A stretch of 64,000 nucleotides of DNA from Mesorhizobium sp. B1-1-8 (GCF_006442795.2 NZ_CP083956.1:4255501-4319500), one strand, 5' to 3'; shown: positions 1 through 10,512, numbered from the stretch's first letter. The notes: generated by a model not told the origin, from the sequence alone. Translations and numbers: made by a program.

Positions 1-30
1 GACCGTCCGCCTGGTCCGTGCCGCCGCCAT
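1..30 (-). CDS. Start of second ABC permease (partial)
   Basis: An ATG with ten codons (MAAARTRRTV) runs off the left edge, two bases after the stop of the preceding permease gene. PotB/PotC-type importers usually have two adjacent permease genes, so this is probably the N-terminus of the second one. Too little is visible to confirm it; the call rests on position and operon logic. Confidence 0.45.
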   Translation of the reverse strand, partial: MAAARTRRTV

Positions 31-32
31 CG

Positions 33-944
33 TCAACCCTTCCCGCCGGCGGCGGAGCCGCGATAGAGGAGCGCGCGTGCGCCAAGAACGGCAATCACGA
101 TGACGAGCTGGACCGCAGCCATGACCATCGCGATCGCCGAGGCCAGCGAATAGTCGTACTGCTCGAACGCCGCCTCGTAGGCGGCGATCGAGATGACGCG
201 GGTCGGGCCGGCCGGCGCGCCGAGCAGCACGGCCGACGGGAACACCGCGAAGGCCTGAACGAAGGACAGGCAGAAGGTGATCGCCAGGCCCGAGGCAAGC
301 AGCGGCAAGACGATGTTGACGAAGCGCTGGCGGGCGTTGGCGCCGAGCGTCGCCGCCGCCTGTTCGAGCGAAGGGTCGATGCCGGTGATGTAGGACAGGG
401 TCAGCAGGAAGGTGAAGGGAAAGCCGGTGATCACCAGCGACAGGAACACGCCCCAGTAATTATGGATCAGCCGGATCGGCCGCCCGACCAGGCCGAACAG
501 GATCAGCACCTGGTTCATCCAGCCTTTCGGGCCGAGATAGTTGAGCATGCCTTCGGCGACCAGCACCGTGCCCAGGGTGATCGGCAGGATCAGGATGGTG
601 GTGAGCAGCCGCTGGTTGCGGAGCAGCCGCACGCGCATGGCGACCGGCACCGAGGCGATGACATTGAACAGCGTCGCGGGCACGGCGATCCACAGCGTCC
701 TGGAAATCGTCTGGTAGAGGAACGGATCGGAGAAGAACCTGGCGTAGTTGGCGAACATGCCGCCTTCCTTCGGCTGGAACGACAGCCACAGCCCGTAAAG
801 GAAGGGATAGACGAACAGCAGGATAACGAAAGCCGCGGCCGGCAAAACGAGCAGCGTCACACCGTCCAGCCCGCGCGCGGCGAGGCGGGCCGACAGCGGC
901 GGCCGCTCATGGCGCCCTACCTCGACAGGCGGGACGGTGCTCAC
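33..944 (-). CDS. PotB-type ABC transporter permease
   Basis: 303-residue inner-membrane permease of the spermidine/putrescine or 2-aminoethylphosphonate importer class. About six hydrophobic segments are visible, the first near residues 30-50. The cytoplasmic loop that contacts the ATPase (EQAAATLGAN, about residue 190) fits the binding-protein-dependent permease signature. It starts with GTG inside a GTGA overlap with the ATPase stop, so translation is coupled. It belongs to the operon binding protein, ATPase, permease, second permease. The substrate cannot be read from the sequence; the nearby uxuA hints at a sugar acid, but PotB-like families mostly carry polyamines or related cations. 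Confidence 0.85.
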   Translation of the reverse strand: MSTVPPVEVGRHERPPLSARLAARGLDGVTLLVLPAAAFVILLFVYPFLYGLWLSFQPKEGGMFANYARFFSDPFLYQTISRTLWIAVPATLFNVIASVPVAMRVRLLRNQRLLTTILILPITLGTVLVAEGMLNYLGPKGWMNQVLILFGLVGRPIRLIHNYWGVFLSLVITGFPFTFLLTLSYITGIDPSLEQAAATLGANARQRFVNIVLPLLASGLAITFCLSFVQAFAVFPSAVLLGAPAGPTRVISIAAYEAAFEQYDYSLASAIAMVMAAVQLVIVIAVLGARALLYRGSAAGGKG

Positions 945-2011
945 GGGGCCTTGTCTCCGGCATAGACGAGCACGTGGCCCGGATCGGCGGCGAGCCGCAC
1001 GGTTTCGCCGTCGTGCACCGGCCGGTCGGAACGGAAGAACAGCTCCAGCCCCTGCGATGTTCTGGCGGTGCCGAAGAAGCTGCGACCACGATATTCGGAG
1101 GACTCAACAATTGCCTGGAGCGGACCGGCCTGGCGGACGACGAGATCCTCCGGCCGGATCGCCACCCGCGCATCCGCCGTCGCGATCGGCTCGACGGCCG
1201 TGCCCTCCATGGTGGCCGCATCGATGCTCAGACGCTGGAATGTGCCGTTCTGCCCGGCAATGCGGCCCGGGATGAGATTGCGGAAGCCCATGAACTCGGC
1301 CACGTCGGCATGCGCCGGCCGGGAATAGAGCTCGGCCGGCGTGCCAACCTGGCGCACGACGCCGTCGCGCATCACCACGATGCGGTCCGCCAGCGACAGC
1401 GCCTCGTCCTGGTCGTGGGTGACATAAATCGTAGTCGAGCCGAGCAGATTGTGGATGCGCCGTATCTCGCCGCGCATCTCGAGCCTCAGCTTGGCGTCCA
1501 GATTGGAAAGCGGCTCGTCCATCAAGACCAGCGGCGGCTCGATGACGATGGCGCGGGCGATCGCCACACGCTGCTGCTGGCCGCCCGAGAGTTGGCCGGG
1601 CAGCTTCGCAGCCTGCGCCTGCAGCCGCACCAGTGCTAACGCCTCGTCGACCTTGCGATCGGTCTCCGCCTTCGGCCGGTTGCGCATGGCGAGCCCGAAG
1701 CCGATATTCCTGCGCACCGTCATGTGGGGGAACAGGGCGTAATTTTGGAACACCATGCCGAAGCCACGCTCCTCCGGCCGCAGCCGGTCGATGCGGCGCT
1801 CGTCGAGCCGGATGGAGCCGTGGGTAAGCGGCAGCAGGCCGGCGATGCAGTTCAGCGTCGTCGACTTGCCACAGCCGGACGGCCCAAGCAGGGCGATGAA
1901 TTCGCCCTGCCTGATCGTCAGATCGACATCCCGCAGTGCCGAGAGCCCCCCGAAATCGCGACCGACGCCGTCAAGGCGCAGCTCCCGGAATGCGCCGGAC
2001 ATTCCCGTCAT
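941..2011 (-). CDS. PotA-type ABC transporter ATP-binding protein
   Basis: 356-residue ATPase with Walker A (GPSGCGKST, about residue 43), Q-loop ([12 protein letters not shown]), ABC signature (LSGGQQQR), Walker B ([12 protein letters not shown]) and switch histidine (YVTHDQDEA). The C-terminal third is a TOBE-type regulatory domain, as usual in PotA/UgpC/FbpC proteins. Its ATG overlaps the stop of the binding-protein gene as ATGA. It powers the importer formed with the adjacent permeases. Confidence 0.92.
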   Translation of the reverse strand: MTGMSGAFRELRLDGVGRDFGGLSALRDVDLTIRQGEFIALLGPSGCGKSTTLNCIAGLLPLTHGSIRLDERRIDRLRPEERGFGMVFQNYALFPHMTVRRNIGFGLAMRNRPKAETDRKVDEALALVRLQAQAAKLPGQLSGGQQQRVAIARAIVIEPPLVLMDEPLSNLDAKLRLEMRGEIRRIHNLLGSTTIYVTHDQDEALSLADRIVVMRDGVVRQVGTPAELYSRPAHADVAEFMGFRNLIPGRIAGQNGTFQRLSIDAATMEGTAVEPIATADARVAIRPEDLVVRQAGPLQAIVESSEYRGRSFFGTARTSQGLELFFRSDRPVHDGETVRLAADPGHVLVYAGDKAP

Positions 2012-3201
2012 TTCTTGACCTTCTGGCCGCCGACCTGCTCGTCCCAGATGCGGAAGGCGATAACCAGCTTGTCCGGGGCGAGCGGCAGTTCGATCGGATT
2101 GCCCGAGATCAGCGCATCATATTCAGGCCGGCCGAACTCCTTGATGGCGTCCTGGCTTTCCTTGGGCGCCTGATCGAGCGTGACGCCTTTCACGGCCGGA
2201 CCCGGATAGAAGTAGCCGTTGTCGAACGTATAGGCCTGCTGGGCAGGCTGCAGCAGCCAGTTCATCAGGTCGAGCAGGACAGCGAGCTTGTCGTCGCCGA
2301 CGCCCTTCGGCACGGCCATGTAGTGTGCGTCCGCAACCCAATGGAAGCCTTGCAGCGCAGCGACAGCTGCTTCCTTCGGCACGGTGCCGAGCACACGCGG
2401 ATTGATGTCCCAGCCGGTGGTCGAGGCCGTCATAGAACGCGTACCCTCGCCGAGCTCCTTCATGGTCGCGCCCGTTCCGGTCGGATAGTATTCGATCGTT
2501 TCGCCGAGTTCCTTGAGATAGGCCCAGGTCTTGTCCCAGCCCTTCTCCGGGTCTTTCGGATCGGAATCGCCGAGAATATAGGGCAGACCCATGATGAAGG
2601 TGCGGCCGGGTCCCGAATTGGCCGGCCGGGCATAGATGAAGCCACCGGGATTGGCCTTCGCCCAGGCAAGCAGGTCCGCCGCGGTCTTGGGCGGCTGCGG
2701 CACGGCGCTGGGCATATACTCGATCAGCGGTCCGGACGGATAATAAGTGACGACCACGCCCTGGCCCTGCGCCAGACCTTGCATGTTCCAGGCTGCCGGC
2801 AGGTAGATGTCCTGCAGGTTCGGCAGCGAATCCTGGCGGTCGGGCAGCAACGGCACCCAGAGCCCTTGAGTCACCCCAGCCGAGAGTGCGTCGGTTCCGG
2901 TCAGCACGAGGTCGATGTCGACCCGGCCGGCGTCCTGCTGGGCCTTCAGCTTGCCCGGCAGTTCGGGAGCGGGAGCCTTGGTGAAGTTGATGCGGCCGAC
3001 GACCTGCGGCTTGGCCGCGGCATAGGCCTCGATCGCCTTCTGGGTGAGGGCAAGGTTGCCTGCGACGTCGACCACGTTGAGATCGACCGGCGAGGTCGGC
3101 ATGGCGAGCTTCGCGCCGAATGCCGGACGCCAGAAGGCCGCGAGGCCGGTTGCTGCTGCTCCGGCAGCGAATGTCCGGCGGCTGATATCACGGTATTTCA
3201 A
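2008..3201 (-). CDS. PotD-like periplasmic substrate-binding protein
   Basis: About 397 residues. I chose a TTG start at 3201 because GGGAGGA lies four bases upstream and translation then begins with a Tat-type signal (SRRTFAAG) followed by a hydrophobic stretch; an upstream ATG-started reading frame lacks these. The mature part fits extracellular solute-binding proteins of the spermidine/putrescine group. It is the first gene of the importer operon and probably delivers an unidentified small solute to the permeases. TTG initiation is inferred from the ribosome-binding site. Confidence 0.82.
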   Translation of the reverse strand: MKYRDISRRTFAAGAAATGLAAFWRPAFGAKLAMPTSPVDLNVVDVAGNLALTQKAIEAYAAAKPQVVGRINFTKAPAPELPGKLKAQQDAGRVDIDLVLTGTDALSAGVTQGLWVPLLPDRQDSLPNLQDIYLPAAWNMQGLAQGQGVVVTYYPSGPLIEYMPSAVPQPPKTAADLLAWAKANPGGFIYARPANSGPGRTFIMGLPYILGDSDPKDPEKGWDKTWAYLKELGETIEYYPTGTGATMKELGEGTRSMTASTTGWDINPRVLGTVPKEAAVAALQGFHWVADAHYMAVPKGVGDDKLAVLLDLMNWLLQPAQQAYTFDNGYFYPGPAVKGVTLDQAPKESQDAIKEFGRPEYDALISGNPIELPLAPDKLVIAFRIWDEQVGGQKVKK

Positions 3202-3256
3202 GGTTTCCTCCCTTAATTTATGCGATTTCCGTCTCAGTTCCGATTGCAACTCATGG

Positions 3257-3973
3257 TCAGCCCGCCCTCGTCGGCGCGGTCGTTTCAGCGATGTCTTCGG
3301 CGAAGACCGCCTCGACATGACCGATATGGACAGCCATCGCCTGCCGCGCGGCTGCCGCGTCATGGCGGCCGACCGCGGCGACGATCGCCTCGTGGTCGGC
3401 GATGTTGGTGCGATGCTTGCCCGGGCGGTTGGTGAGGTCGTGGAAGCGCGTCAGGATCGGCCCGTTCATGCCCGCCCACAAATGGCTGACGATGTCGACC
3501 AGCACCGCATTGCCGGTGACCTCCGCCAGACGGCGATGGAAAGCGCCGTCAGCCTCGACGCCGGTCTGGCCCGAGGCGGTCTGGCGCCCGATCTCTTCAT
3601 TCAACGCACGCAAGTCGGCAACGTCCGTTTCCGTGGCGGCGACTGCGGCGAGCGCTGCGACCTCGCCCTCGATGGTGCGGCGCGCGGCAAGAAGCTCGAA
3701 GGCGCTGGGTCCGGCATTGACGATCTTGAGCGCGGTCCGTCCGGAGGCCCTGACATAAGTTCCGGCGCCGCTGCGCACCTCGACCCAGCCTGCAAGCTCC
3801 AGCGCCACCATGGCCTCGCGCAGCACCGGCCGGCTCACCGCCAGCTTGCGGGCAAGATCGCGCTCCGGCGGCAAGCGGTCGCCGGCGCGGAATTCGCCGG
3901 CCGCGATCAGTCCGCTCACCTGCTCGGCGACCTGCTCATACAATCTTTGCGGCGCGACCGCCTGGAACGGCAT
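3257..3973 (-). CDS. GntR-family regulator with FCD domain
   Basis: 238-residue regulator. The N-terminal winged helix holds the GntR pattern LPPERDLARKLAVSRPVLREAM and a G-x-G-T-Y wing. The C-terminal helical part matches the FCD ligand domain of FadR/UxuR-type proteins, with spaced histidines likely to bind metal. I prefer the ATG at 3973 over the one at 4000 because GGAGG lies just upstream of it. The gene is divergent from uxuA and upstream of the ABC operon, so it probably controls one or both, with a sugar-acid intermediate as a plausible ligand. Confidence 0.85.
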   Translation of the reverse strand: MPFQAVAPQRLYEQVAEQVSGLIAAGEFRAGDRLPPERDLARKLAVSRPVLREAMVALELAGWVEVRSGAGTYVRASGRTALKIVNAGPSAFELLAARRTIEGEVAALAAVAATETDVADLRALNEEIGRQTASGQTGVEADGAFHRRLAEVTGNAVLVDIVSHLWAGMNGPILTRFHDLTNRPGKHRTNIADHEAIVAAVGRHDAAAARQAMAVHIGHVEAVFAEDIAETTAPTRAG

Positions 3974-4037
3974 CGCTTTTCCTCCATTCGCGAAAGCCAT
4001 TCTAAGGCTTGCCCGGTCAACTGATCAAGAGGTAATG

Positions 4038-4048
4038 TGGCCTGACCA
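4038..4048. promoter_or_regulatory. Candidate GntR/FCD operator upstream of uxuA
   Basis: In the 90-base divergent spacer the minus strand reads TGGTCAGGCCA, one mismatch from the TGGTNNNACCA half-site pair typical of FadR-type regulators. It lies 15 bases before the uxuA start and just ahead of its AGGAGG site, a position suited to repression. Assignment is by motif only. Confidence 0.4.
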
Positions 4049-4063
4049 ATTTCAGGAGGACAT

Positions 4064-5245
4064 ATGCGAGAGAGCTGGCGCTGGTTCGGGCCGAACGATC
4101 CCGTGAGCCTGAACGACATCCGGCAGGCCGGCGCAACCGAGGTCGTCTCGGCGTTGCACGAGGTGCCGGTCGGCGAGGCATGGACGACAAAAGCTGTCGA
4201 GGAGCGGATGGCGTTGATCGCCGACGGCAGCCGCTCGCCGCTTGCCTGGACGGTCGTCGAGTCGATCCCCATCCCCGACGACGTGAAGCGCCTGGGCCGG
4301 CAGGCCCGCCGTTCCATCGATGCGTGGATCGCCAGCCTGCAGGCGGTCGCGCGCTGCGGCATCCGCATCGTCTGCTACAATTTCATGCCGGTCATCGACT
4401 GGTGCCGCACCGATCTTGAATGGGAGTTGCCCAACGGCGCCAAGGCGCTGCGCTTCGACCAGACGCGCTTTGCCGCGTTCGACCTGCATATCCTGGAACG
4501 GCCGGGCGCCGAGGCCGACTACTCGCCCGAAATGCGCGAGGCGGCGCGGGCGACTTACGAGGCGATGACCCAGGCCGACATCGACTACCTGATCATGGTG
4601 ATTGCCAGCGCGCTGCCGGGCTCGACGACCGAGCCGCTCACCATCGCCGCCTTCCGCGACAAGCTTGTCGCCTATCGCGACATCGACGCCGCCGTGCTGC
4701 GGCGGCACCTGACGGAGTTCCTGCAGGAGGTCGCGCCGGTGGCGGAAGAACTCGGCGTCACGCTGACGCTGCATCCTGACGATCCGCCGCGGCCGCTGTT
4801 CGGCCTGCCGCGCGTCGCCTCCAACGCGCAGGATTATGCCGCGCTGTTCGACGCCGTGCCCTCGCCCGCCAATGGCATTTGCCTCTGCTCCGGCTCGCTC
4901 GGCGTGAACGCCGGCAACGACCTGCCCGCCATGGCGCGCCGCTTCGCCCCGCGGATTGCGTTCGCGCATCTGCGCTCGACGCGGCGCCAGGCCGATGGAT
5001 CCTTCCATGAATCCGATCATCTCGACGGCGACGTCGACATGATCGCATTGATCGCGGCCCTGCTAGAAGAAGACCGCCGTCGCCCGTCCGAGAAAGAGAT
5101 CGTCTTCCGGTCCGACCATGGCCACCGCATGCTCGACGACCTCTCGCCGGCCAAACGCATTACGCCGGGCTATGCCGCGATCGGCCGGTTGCGGGGCCTG
5201 GCGGAACTTCGCGGCGCGATCCGCGCGTTGTCGCATGAGCGGTGA
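4064..5245 (+). CDS. uxuA: Mannonate dehydratase
   Basis: 393 residues, the usual UxuA length. UxuA removes water from D-mannonate to give 2-keto-3-deoxygluconate in hexuronate breakdown. Family landmarks are visible: CYNFMPVIDW near residue 105, LHPDDPPRPLFGLPR near 240, NGICLCSGSLG near 273 and a DHGHRMLDDL block near 350. The last is usually preceded by RP where this protein has RS. An AGGAGG site lies six bases before the ATG. No uxaC, uxuB or kinase gene is adjacent, so the rest of the pathway is elsewhere. Confidence 0.95.
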   Translation: MRESWRWFGPNDPVSLNDIRQAGATEVVSALHEVPVGEAWTTKAVEERMALIADGSRSPLAWTVVESIPIPDDVKRLGRQARRSIDAWIASLQAVARCGIRIVCYNFMPVIDWCRTDLEWELPNGAKALRFDQTRFAAFDLHILERPGAEADYSPEMREAARATYEAMTQADIDYLIMVIASALPGSTTEPLTIAAFRDKLVAYRDIDAAVLRRHLTEFLQEVAPVAEELGVTLTLHPDDPPRPLFGLPRVASNAQDYAALFDAVPSPANGICLCSGSLGVNAGNDLPAMARRFAPRIAFAHLRSTRRQADGSFHESDHLDGDVDMIALIAALLEEDRRRPSEKEIVFRSDHGHRMLDDLSPAKRITPGYAAIGRLRGLAELRGAIRALSHER

Positions 5246-5585
5246 TTGCCGCAACACCATAGCTCATTAAAGGCAACAAGGCCCAGTACCGGGCCTTCTG
5301 CGAAGCCGAAGCGGTTGCGATATTCTGTCGGGCCCGCGGAGATGGCGTCTGGTCGGCGCGGAGCCACGCCCTATCTCTTGCGCAGCCCGTCCAAGCCATC
5401 GGGCAAACCACCTCTGAGGAACAGCGGCGAGTGCTCGAGTTGGGTGCCGTGTCCAGCAGTTGTGTGGTATCTGGGGAAGTGTCTCAACGTCTGTCCGGGG
5501 AGACTTCAGATGGAAGATGCCGCAAGACGCGCCTCTCACCGAGGCGGGTTTCTCAAACGCCGACACCGTGCCGGCATTCACGGCC
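5246..5585. other. Intergenic stretch before cyoA
   Basis: No convincing gene is seen here. Frames open into cyoA from 5460, but they lack a clear ribosome-binding site. The stretch probably holds the cyo promoter; I could not pick a specific -35/-10 pair. Confidence 0.4.
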
Positions 5586-6569
5586 ATGACATCCCACCGA
5601 CCGTTCCTGCCGCGCATGATCCGTTCCAGCATCCGTAGACCCGGGCAAGGCCGCCTCTGGATCGCCGCGATCGCAACGCTCTCCGGCTGCGCGGGAGGCG
5701 TGCTTGACCCGCAGGGCCCGATCGGCGCAGGCAACCGCACGATCCTGCTCAACTCGCTGGCGGTCATGCTGGTCATCGTCATTCCGACGCTGGTGGCGCT
5801 GCTTGCCTTTGCCTGGATGTTCCGCGCCTCCAACCGCAAGGCCCGCTACGATCCGGAATTCACCTATTCGGGCCGCATCGAGCTGATCGTCTGGTCCATT
5901 CCGACGCTCACCATCCTCTTCCTTGGCGGGCTGATCTATTATGGGTCCTACCATCTCGATCCGCGCCGGCCGATCGCCTCCAGCCAGCCGCCGCTCGATA
6001 TCCAGGTGGTGGCGCTCGACTGGAAATGGCTGTTCCTCTACCCGGACCAGGGCGTCGGAACCGTCAACCAGCTGGTCATCCCGGCCGGTGTGCCGGTGCG
6101 TTTCAAGCTGACCTCGGCCAGCGTGATGAACACCTTCTTCGTGCCGCAGCTCGGCAGCATGGTCTATGTCATGAACGGCATGCAGACGGAGCTCAACCTG
6201 CAGGCCGATCGCGAGGGCGACTATTTCGGCCTGTCGGCGCATTTCAGCGGCGACGGCTTTTCGGACATGAATTTCCGTGTGCGGGCGATCCCGGCCGACG
6301 CCTTCGCCAGTTGGGCCTCGTCCCTGCATGGCGGCGGCGGCGTGCTCAACGCCAGCGCCTATCGCCAGCTTGCCCGGCAGAGCATCAATGCGTCGCCGGC
6401 CTCCTTCGGCCACGTGCAGCCGGGCCTGTTCGAGGCGATCGTGCGGCAAACGCTGCCGCCAGGCCCGGGACCGGCCGAAACCGCCGCCGGCGAGCCGCAG
6501 GTAAGCCCGAAGATCAGGCCGAAGGCGGTGACGCCCCCCATGACTCTCGAGCCTAAACAGGGAGGATGA
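5586..6569 (+). CDS. cyoA: Cytochrome bo3-type quinol oxidase subunit II
   Basis: About 327 residues. A lipoprotein signal ends in LSGC, two transmembrane helices follow, and a periplasmic cupredoxin-like domain fills the rest. The CuA cysteine motif of cytochrome c oxidases is absent ([12 protein letters not shown] region), which points to a quinol oxidase. The start is uncertain: ATG at 5586 or 5616 both give the lipoprotein signal and neither has a strong ribosome-binding site. First gene of cyoABCD, with its stop overlapping the cyoB start region. Confidence 0.88.
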   Translation: MTSHRPFLPRMIRSSIRRPGQGRLWIAAIATLSGCAGGVLDPQGPIGAGNRTILLNSLAVMLVIVIPTLVALLAFAWMFRASNRKARYDPEFTYSGRIELIVWSIPTLTILFLGGLIYYGSYHLDPRRPIASSQPPLDIQVVALDWKWLFLYPDQGVGTVNQLVIPAGVPVRFKLTSASVMNTFFVPQLGSMVYVMNGMQTELNLQADREGDYFGLSAHFSGDGFSDMNFRVRAIPADAFASWASSLHGGGGVLNASAYRQLARQSINASPASFGHVQPGLFEAIVRQTLPPGPGPAETAAGEPQVSPKIRPKAVTPPMTLEPKQGG

Positions 6570-6571
6570 CG

Positions 6572-8575
6572 ATGCTCGGCAAGCTCGACTGGTCGGCCAT
6601 TCCCTTCGATCAGCCCATCCCGCTCGGCGCGGCGCTCATCGTCTTCCTGGCCGCCGCCGCGGTGTTGATCTGGGTAACGGTCAAAGGATACTGGCCCTAC
6701 CTGTGGCGCGAATGGATAACTTCGGTCGACCACAAGCGGATCGGCGTCATGTACATCGTGCTGGCGGCGCTGATGCTTTTGCGCGGCTTCGTCGACGCCA
6801 TCATGATGCGCACCCAGCAGGTGCTCGCCATCCACGGGCCAGGTTACCTGCCGCCGGAGCATTACGACCAGGTCTTTTCGGCCCACGGCACGATCATGAT
6901 CTTCTTCGCCGCGATGCCATTCGTCATCGGGCTGATGAATTTCGCCGTGCCGCTGCAGCTCGGCATCCGCGATGTCGCCTTTCCGACGCTGAATTCGGTG
7001 AGCTTCTGGCTGACGGCAACCGGCGCGCTGCTGGTCAACATCTCGTTGGTCGTCGGCGAGTTCGCGCGCACCGGCTGGCTGCCTTATGCGCCGCTGTCGG
7101 AGACGACCTACTCGCCGGGCGTCGGCGTCGATTACTATCTCTGGTCGATCCAGATCTCCGGTGTCGGCACCTTGCTCACCGGCGTCAATCTGGCGACGAC
7201 CATCCTCAAGATGCGCGCGCCCGGCATGGGCTATCTGCGCATGCCGATGTTCTGCTGGACCTCGCTCGCCTCCAACATGCTGATCGTCGCGGCCTTCCCT
7301 ATCCTCACCGCGACGCTCGCCATGCTGACGCTCGACCGCTATCTCGGCTTTCGCTTCTTCACCAACGAAGCCGGCGGCAACCAGATGATGTTCGTCAACC
7401 TCATCTGGGCGTGGGGCCATCCCGAGGTCTACATCCTCGTGCTTCCCGCCTTCGGGATCTATTCCGAGATTTTCTCCACCTTTTCGTCAAAGCCGCTGTT
7501 CGGCTACCGCTCGATGGTCGCGGCGACGATGTTCATCTGCATCGTCTCCTTCATGGTCTGGCTGCACCATTTCTTCACCATGGGCGCTGGCGCCGACGTC
7601 AATGCGGCCTTCGGCATCGCCACCTCGGTCATCGCAGTCGGCACCGGGGTCAAGATCTACAACTGGCTCTTCACCATGTATGGCGGGCGCGTGCGCTTCG
7701 ACACGCCGATGCTGTGGGCGCTGGGTTTCGTCACCACCTTCGTCGTCGGCGGCATGACGGGCGTGCTGCTCGCCGTTCCGCCCGCCGACTTCATGCTGCA
7801 CAATTCGCTCTTCCTCGTGGCGCACTTCCACAACGTGATCATTTCGGGCGTGCTGTTCGCCGCCTTCGCCGGCTTCACCTACTGGTTTCCGAAAGCCTTC
7901 GGCTTCCGGCTGCACGAAGGCTGGGGCAAGGCGGCGTTCTGGTTCACGCTTGCCGGCTACATGCTGGTCTTCGTGCCGCTCTATATCGTCGGCCTGCTCG
8001 GCATGACCCGACGCCTCCAGCATATCGACATGGACCTGTGGACGCCGTGGCTGATGGTGGCGGCCTTCGGCATCGCCGTGATGATCGTCGGCGCCGCGTG
8101 CCAGGTCACGCAGCTGGTTGTTTCGATCAGGCATCGCGACGAGCTGCGCGACGAGACGGGCGACCCGTGGGACGGCCGTACATTGGAATGGTCGACGCCC
8201 TCCCCGCCGCCTTTCTTCAACTATGCGCGATTGCCTGATGTCGAGAACGAGGAGCCCTACTGGACCGTCAAGCAGAGGGCGATAGACGAGCAAAGTGCAG
8301 GCGAGGAAGGAAGCTATGAGCCGATCGAGATGCCGCGCAACAGCCCGACGGGTTTCGTCGCCGCCTTCTTCAGCACACTGATCGGCTTCGCGCTGATCTG
8401 GCATATCTGGTGGCTGGCGATCGTCGGCTTCCTCGGCGCCTACGCCACCTTCGTCGTCTTCGCCTGGCGCGAGCATGGCGACTACGAGATCCCCGCCGCC
8501 GAGGTCGAACGCATCGACCGCGACGGCAAGGCCGCGCAGCTTGCCTGGATGCGCAGACGGGAGCGCATAGCATGA
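6572..8575 (+). CDS. cyoB: Cytochrome bo3-type quinol oxidase subunit I
   Basis: About 667 residues, the usual CyoB length. This is the haem-copper catalytic subunit that reduces oxygen and pumps protons. The copper ligand motif [14 protein letters not shown], the paired histidines of WLHHFFTMG, and the haem-ligand region VAHFHNVI are all present among many transmembrane helices. GGAGG sits six bases before the ATG at 6572; an alternative ATG at 6566 overlaps the cyoA stop. Confidence 0.95.
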   Translation: MLGKLDWSAIPFDQPIPLGAALIVFLAAAAVLIWVTVKGYWPYLWREWITSVDHKRIGVMYIVLAALMLLRGFVDAIMMRTQQVLAIHGPGYLPPEHYDQVFSAHGTIMIFFAAMPFVIGLMNFAVPLQLGIRDVAFPTLNSVSFWLTATGALLVNISLVVGEFARTGWLPYAPLSETTYSPGVGVDYYLWSIQISGVGTLLTGVNLATTILKMRAPGMGYLRMPMFCWTSLASNMLIVAAFPILTATLAMLTLDRYLGFRFFTNEAGGNQMMFVNLIWAWGHPEVYILVLPAFGIYSEIFSTFSSKPLFGYRSMVAATMFICIVSFMVWLHHFFTMGAGADVNAAFGIATSVIAVGTGVKIYNWLFTMYGGRVRFDTPMLWALGFVTTFVVGGMTGVLLAVPPADFMLHNSLFLVAHFHNVIISGVLFAAFAGFTYWFPKAFGFRLHEGWGKAAFWFTLAGYMLVFVPLYIVGLLGMTRRLQHIDMDLWTPWLMVAAFGIAVMIVGAACQVTQLVVSIRHRDELRDETGDPWDGRTLEWSTPSPPPFFNYARLPDVENEEPYWTVKQRAIDEQSAGEEGSYEPIEMPRNSPTGFVAAFFSTLIGFALIWHIWWLAIVGFLGAYATFVVFAWREHGDYEIPAAEVERIDRDGKAAQLAWMRRRERIA

Positions 8576-9246
8576 GCGACATCACCGCCGGCAGCGCGCG
8601 GCGCGATCCGTATCGGCTGAGCCGCACCGGCGGGCACGGTCATGGCCCGCTCTCAGCGACCGGCCACGGCCAAGGCGGCCCGGCCTCGAAATTCGTCACG
8701 GTCGCCTACGGTTTCTGGATCTTCCTGTTGTCCGACATCATCATGTTCTCGGCCTTCTTCGCCGCTTTCGCCGTCCTTTCCAAGGCGACGGCCAGCGGAC
8801 CGACCGGCAAGGAGCTGTTCGAGCTGACGCGGGTTGCGGCGCAGACCGGGCTTCTGCTCACCTCGAGCTTCACCGGCGGCCTTGCGACGCTCGCGACCCA
8901 CCGCCGGTCGATGGCCGCCACCCAGTTCTGGCTGCTCGTCACCGGCCTTCTTGGTGTTGCCTTCCTGTTCCTCGAAGTGCAGGAGTTCGCCGCGATGGCC
9001 AGCGAGCAGGCCGGCCCCTCGCGCAGCGCATTCCTTTCGGCCTTCTTTGCCCTTGTCGGCTGCCACGGCACCCATGTCGGGCTTGGCCTGCTGTGGCTCG
9101 GCACCATGATGGCGCAGCTCTGGGTGAAGGGCTTTAGGCCGGAGATGTTGCGGCGGCTCCACTGCTTCGGCCTGTTCTGGCACGCGCTCGACATCATCTG
9201 GGTCGCCATCTTCACCCTGGTCTATTTGCTGGGAGCATCGCCATGA
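8572..9246 (+). CDS. cyoC: Cytochrome bo3-type quinol oxidase subunit III
   Basis: 224 residues with about five transmembrane helices and a His/Gly-rich N-terminus. It corresponds to CyoC, which stabilises the oxidase core. The ATG overlaps the cyoB stop as ATGA, as expected in this tightly coupled operon. Confidence 0.92.
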   Translation: MSDITAGSARRDPYRLSRTGGHGHGPLSATGHGQGGPASKFVTVAYGFWIFLLSDIIMFSAFFAAFAVLSKATASGPTGKELFELTRVAAQTGLLLTSSFTGGLATLATHRRSMAATQFWLLVTGLLGVAFLFLEVQEFAAMASEQAGPSRSAFLSAFFALVGCHGTHVGLGLLWLGTMMAQLWVKGFRPEMLRRLHCFGLFWHALDIIWVAIFTLVYLLGASP

Positions 9247-9653
9247 GCGAAATCGACAGCCGAACCGACGAGGAGCTCGACCGGCGCGATTCAGCGCCCG
9301 GCGAGGAGCGCATCACCGAGCATGAACTGGCGGGAGGGCTCTCGGGCTACCTGCTCGGCTTCGGCCTGGCGATCCTTTTGACCATCGCCTCTTTCCTCGC
9401 GGCGCAGACCGGCCTGATCTACCAGCCGGCGGTGATCTCGGCCCTGGTGGTGCTGGCGATTGCGCAGATGGGCGTGCATCTCGTCTTCTTCCTGCACCTG
9501 ACCACGGGGCCCGACAACACCAACAACGTGCTTGCGCTCGCCTTCGGCGTGCTGATCGTCGCGCTCGTGGTGATCGGCTCGGTCTGGATCATGGCCCATC
9601 TCAGCCTGAACATGGCTGCGATGAGCGCCCACCAGGCGGGGATGATGCCTTAA
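9243..9653 (+). CDS. cyoD: Cytochrome bo3-type quinol oxidase subunit IV
   Basis: 136 residues: a charged N-terminus, then three hydrophobic helices including the typical CyoD block QMGVHLVFFLHL. It overlaps cyoC by ATGA and ends the operon. No cyoE (haem O synthase) follows, so haem O must come from an unlinked gene if this oxidase uses it. Confidence 0.92.
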   Translation: MSEIDSRTDEELDRRDSAPGEERITEHELAGGLSGYLLGFGLAILLTIASFLAAQTGLIYQPAVISALVVLAIAQMGVHLVFFLHLTTGPDNTNNVLALAFGVLIVALVVIGSVWIMAHLSLNMAAMSAHQAGMMP

Positions 9654-9656
9654 AAC

Positions 9657-9923
9657 TCAGCCGAAATCGGCAGCTGTCAGCACATACATGCTCTTGTGCG
9701 TGCGGCCGTAGGCCTTTGCCGCCACTTCGCGGATGGCGTTGCTCTCGGTATCGAACGTGGCGAGGTAGCCTGCTTCGTTGGCGGCGGTTCCAGGCCGGAT
9801 CTTCGCCATCGCATCGGCAGCGACCGAGAAGGAAATCTGGAACATGCCGTCATGGCCGACGAAACGGATGCGCCTGCCGGCTTCGTCATAACTGCGGTTG
9901 CGGTTGGGAAATGTCAGGCTCAT
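9657..9923 (-). CDS. DUF1488 family protein
   Basis: 88 residues resembling the rhizobial DUF1488 family: an N-terminal FPNRNRSYD stretch, then VRF-type strand and FxVAADAM helix. Function is unknown. It converges on cyoD with only three bases between stops and overlaps the preceding gene on its own strand by four bases, so the two are probably one operon. Confidence 0.7.
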   Translation of the reverse strand: MSLTFPNRNRSYDEAGRRIRFVGHDGMFQISFSVAADAMAKIRPGTAANEAGYLATFDTESNAIREVAAKAYGRTHKSMYVLTAADFG

Positions 9924-10174
9924 GACTTGACCTCCGTTGCGGCAATTTTCTTGACCGCACGCTTCTTCTTCGGCGTCGGGTTCAGCGCTTCCGCCACGCG
10001 GTCGGCCTCTTCCTTGGCCAGCCGCAACTCCCTCAGCCTCGCCGTCTTGATCTCCCTGGCTTTCGCCTCGGACATGTACTCAGCGGTCGCCTTGTTTCGC
10101 TCCGCCGTCTTCTTCTGCTGTTCGACAAAGCGCGCTTGAGCTTTTTCCATGATAGTCTGGTTGCCTTCGGCCAT
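9920..10174 (-). CDS. Small basic helical protein
   Basis: 84 residues, almost wholly helical with heptad-like charged repeats and a Lys/Ala-rich tail (PTPKKKRAVKK). The tail suggests nucleic-acid contact, but no family is recognised. Co-directional with and overlapping the DUF1488 gene. Confidence 0.65.
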   Translation of the reverse strand: MAEGNQTIMEKAQARFVEQQKKTAERNKATAEYMSEAKAREIKTARLRELRLAKEEADRVAEALNPTPKKKRAVKKIAATEVKS

Positions 10175-10512
10175 GCAAGAAATCTCCCTTGAGCCTTAAA
10201 ACGAGAAAACGAAAATCATCTGTTAGATAGGCACTTGGTCGTTAAAATTCAATTTTTTAGATATTTGACCAATTTTAGCTGTGACGAAAAGATACGGCAA
10301 AATAATACTCTTAGATATTTCGCGTCCGGTGGGAATAATTTTTGACGCTCTTATCTATCGAACACAACGCGCAAGGCGAAAGATCGCCGACACTGACGGC
10401 ACCTTGTGGAGAGCGTCAACTTGCCGAAAGCCACTCTGATTTGACGATCCCGTGTCGGGCAGCTTCGCGACGCGGTCGTCAAAAACAGGGCCCCGCGTCG
10501 GGCTTTGCCGTA
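10175..10512. other. AT-rich intergenic region
   Basis: No gene is supported here. Bases 10200-10340 are clearly AT-richer than the surroundings, with ATTTTTTAGATATTTGACC-like stretches, and probably hold the promoter of the leftward small-gene pair. Confidence 0.45.
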
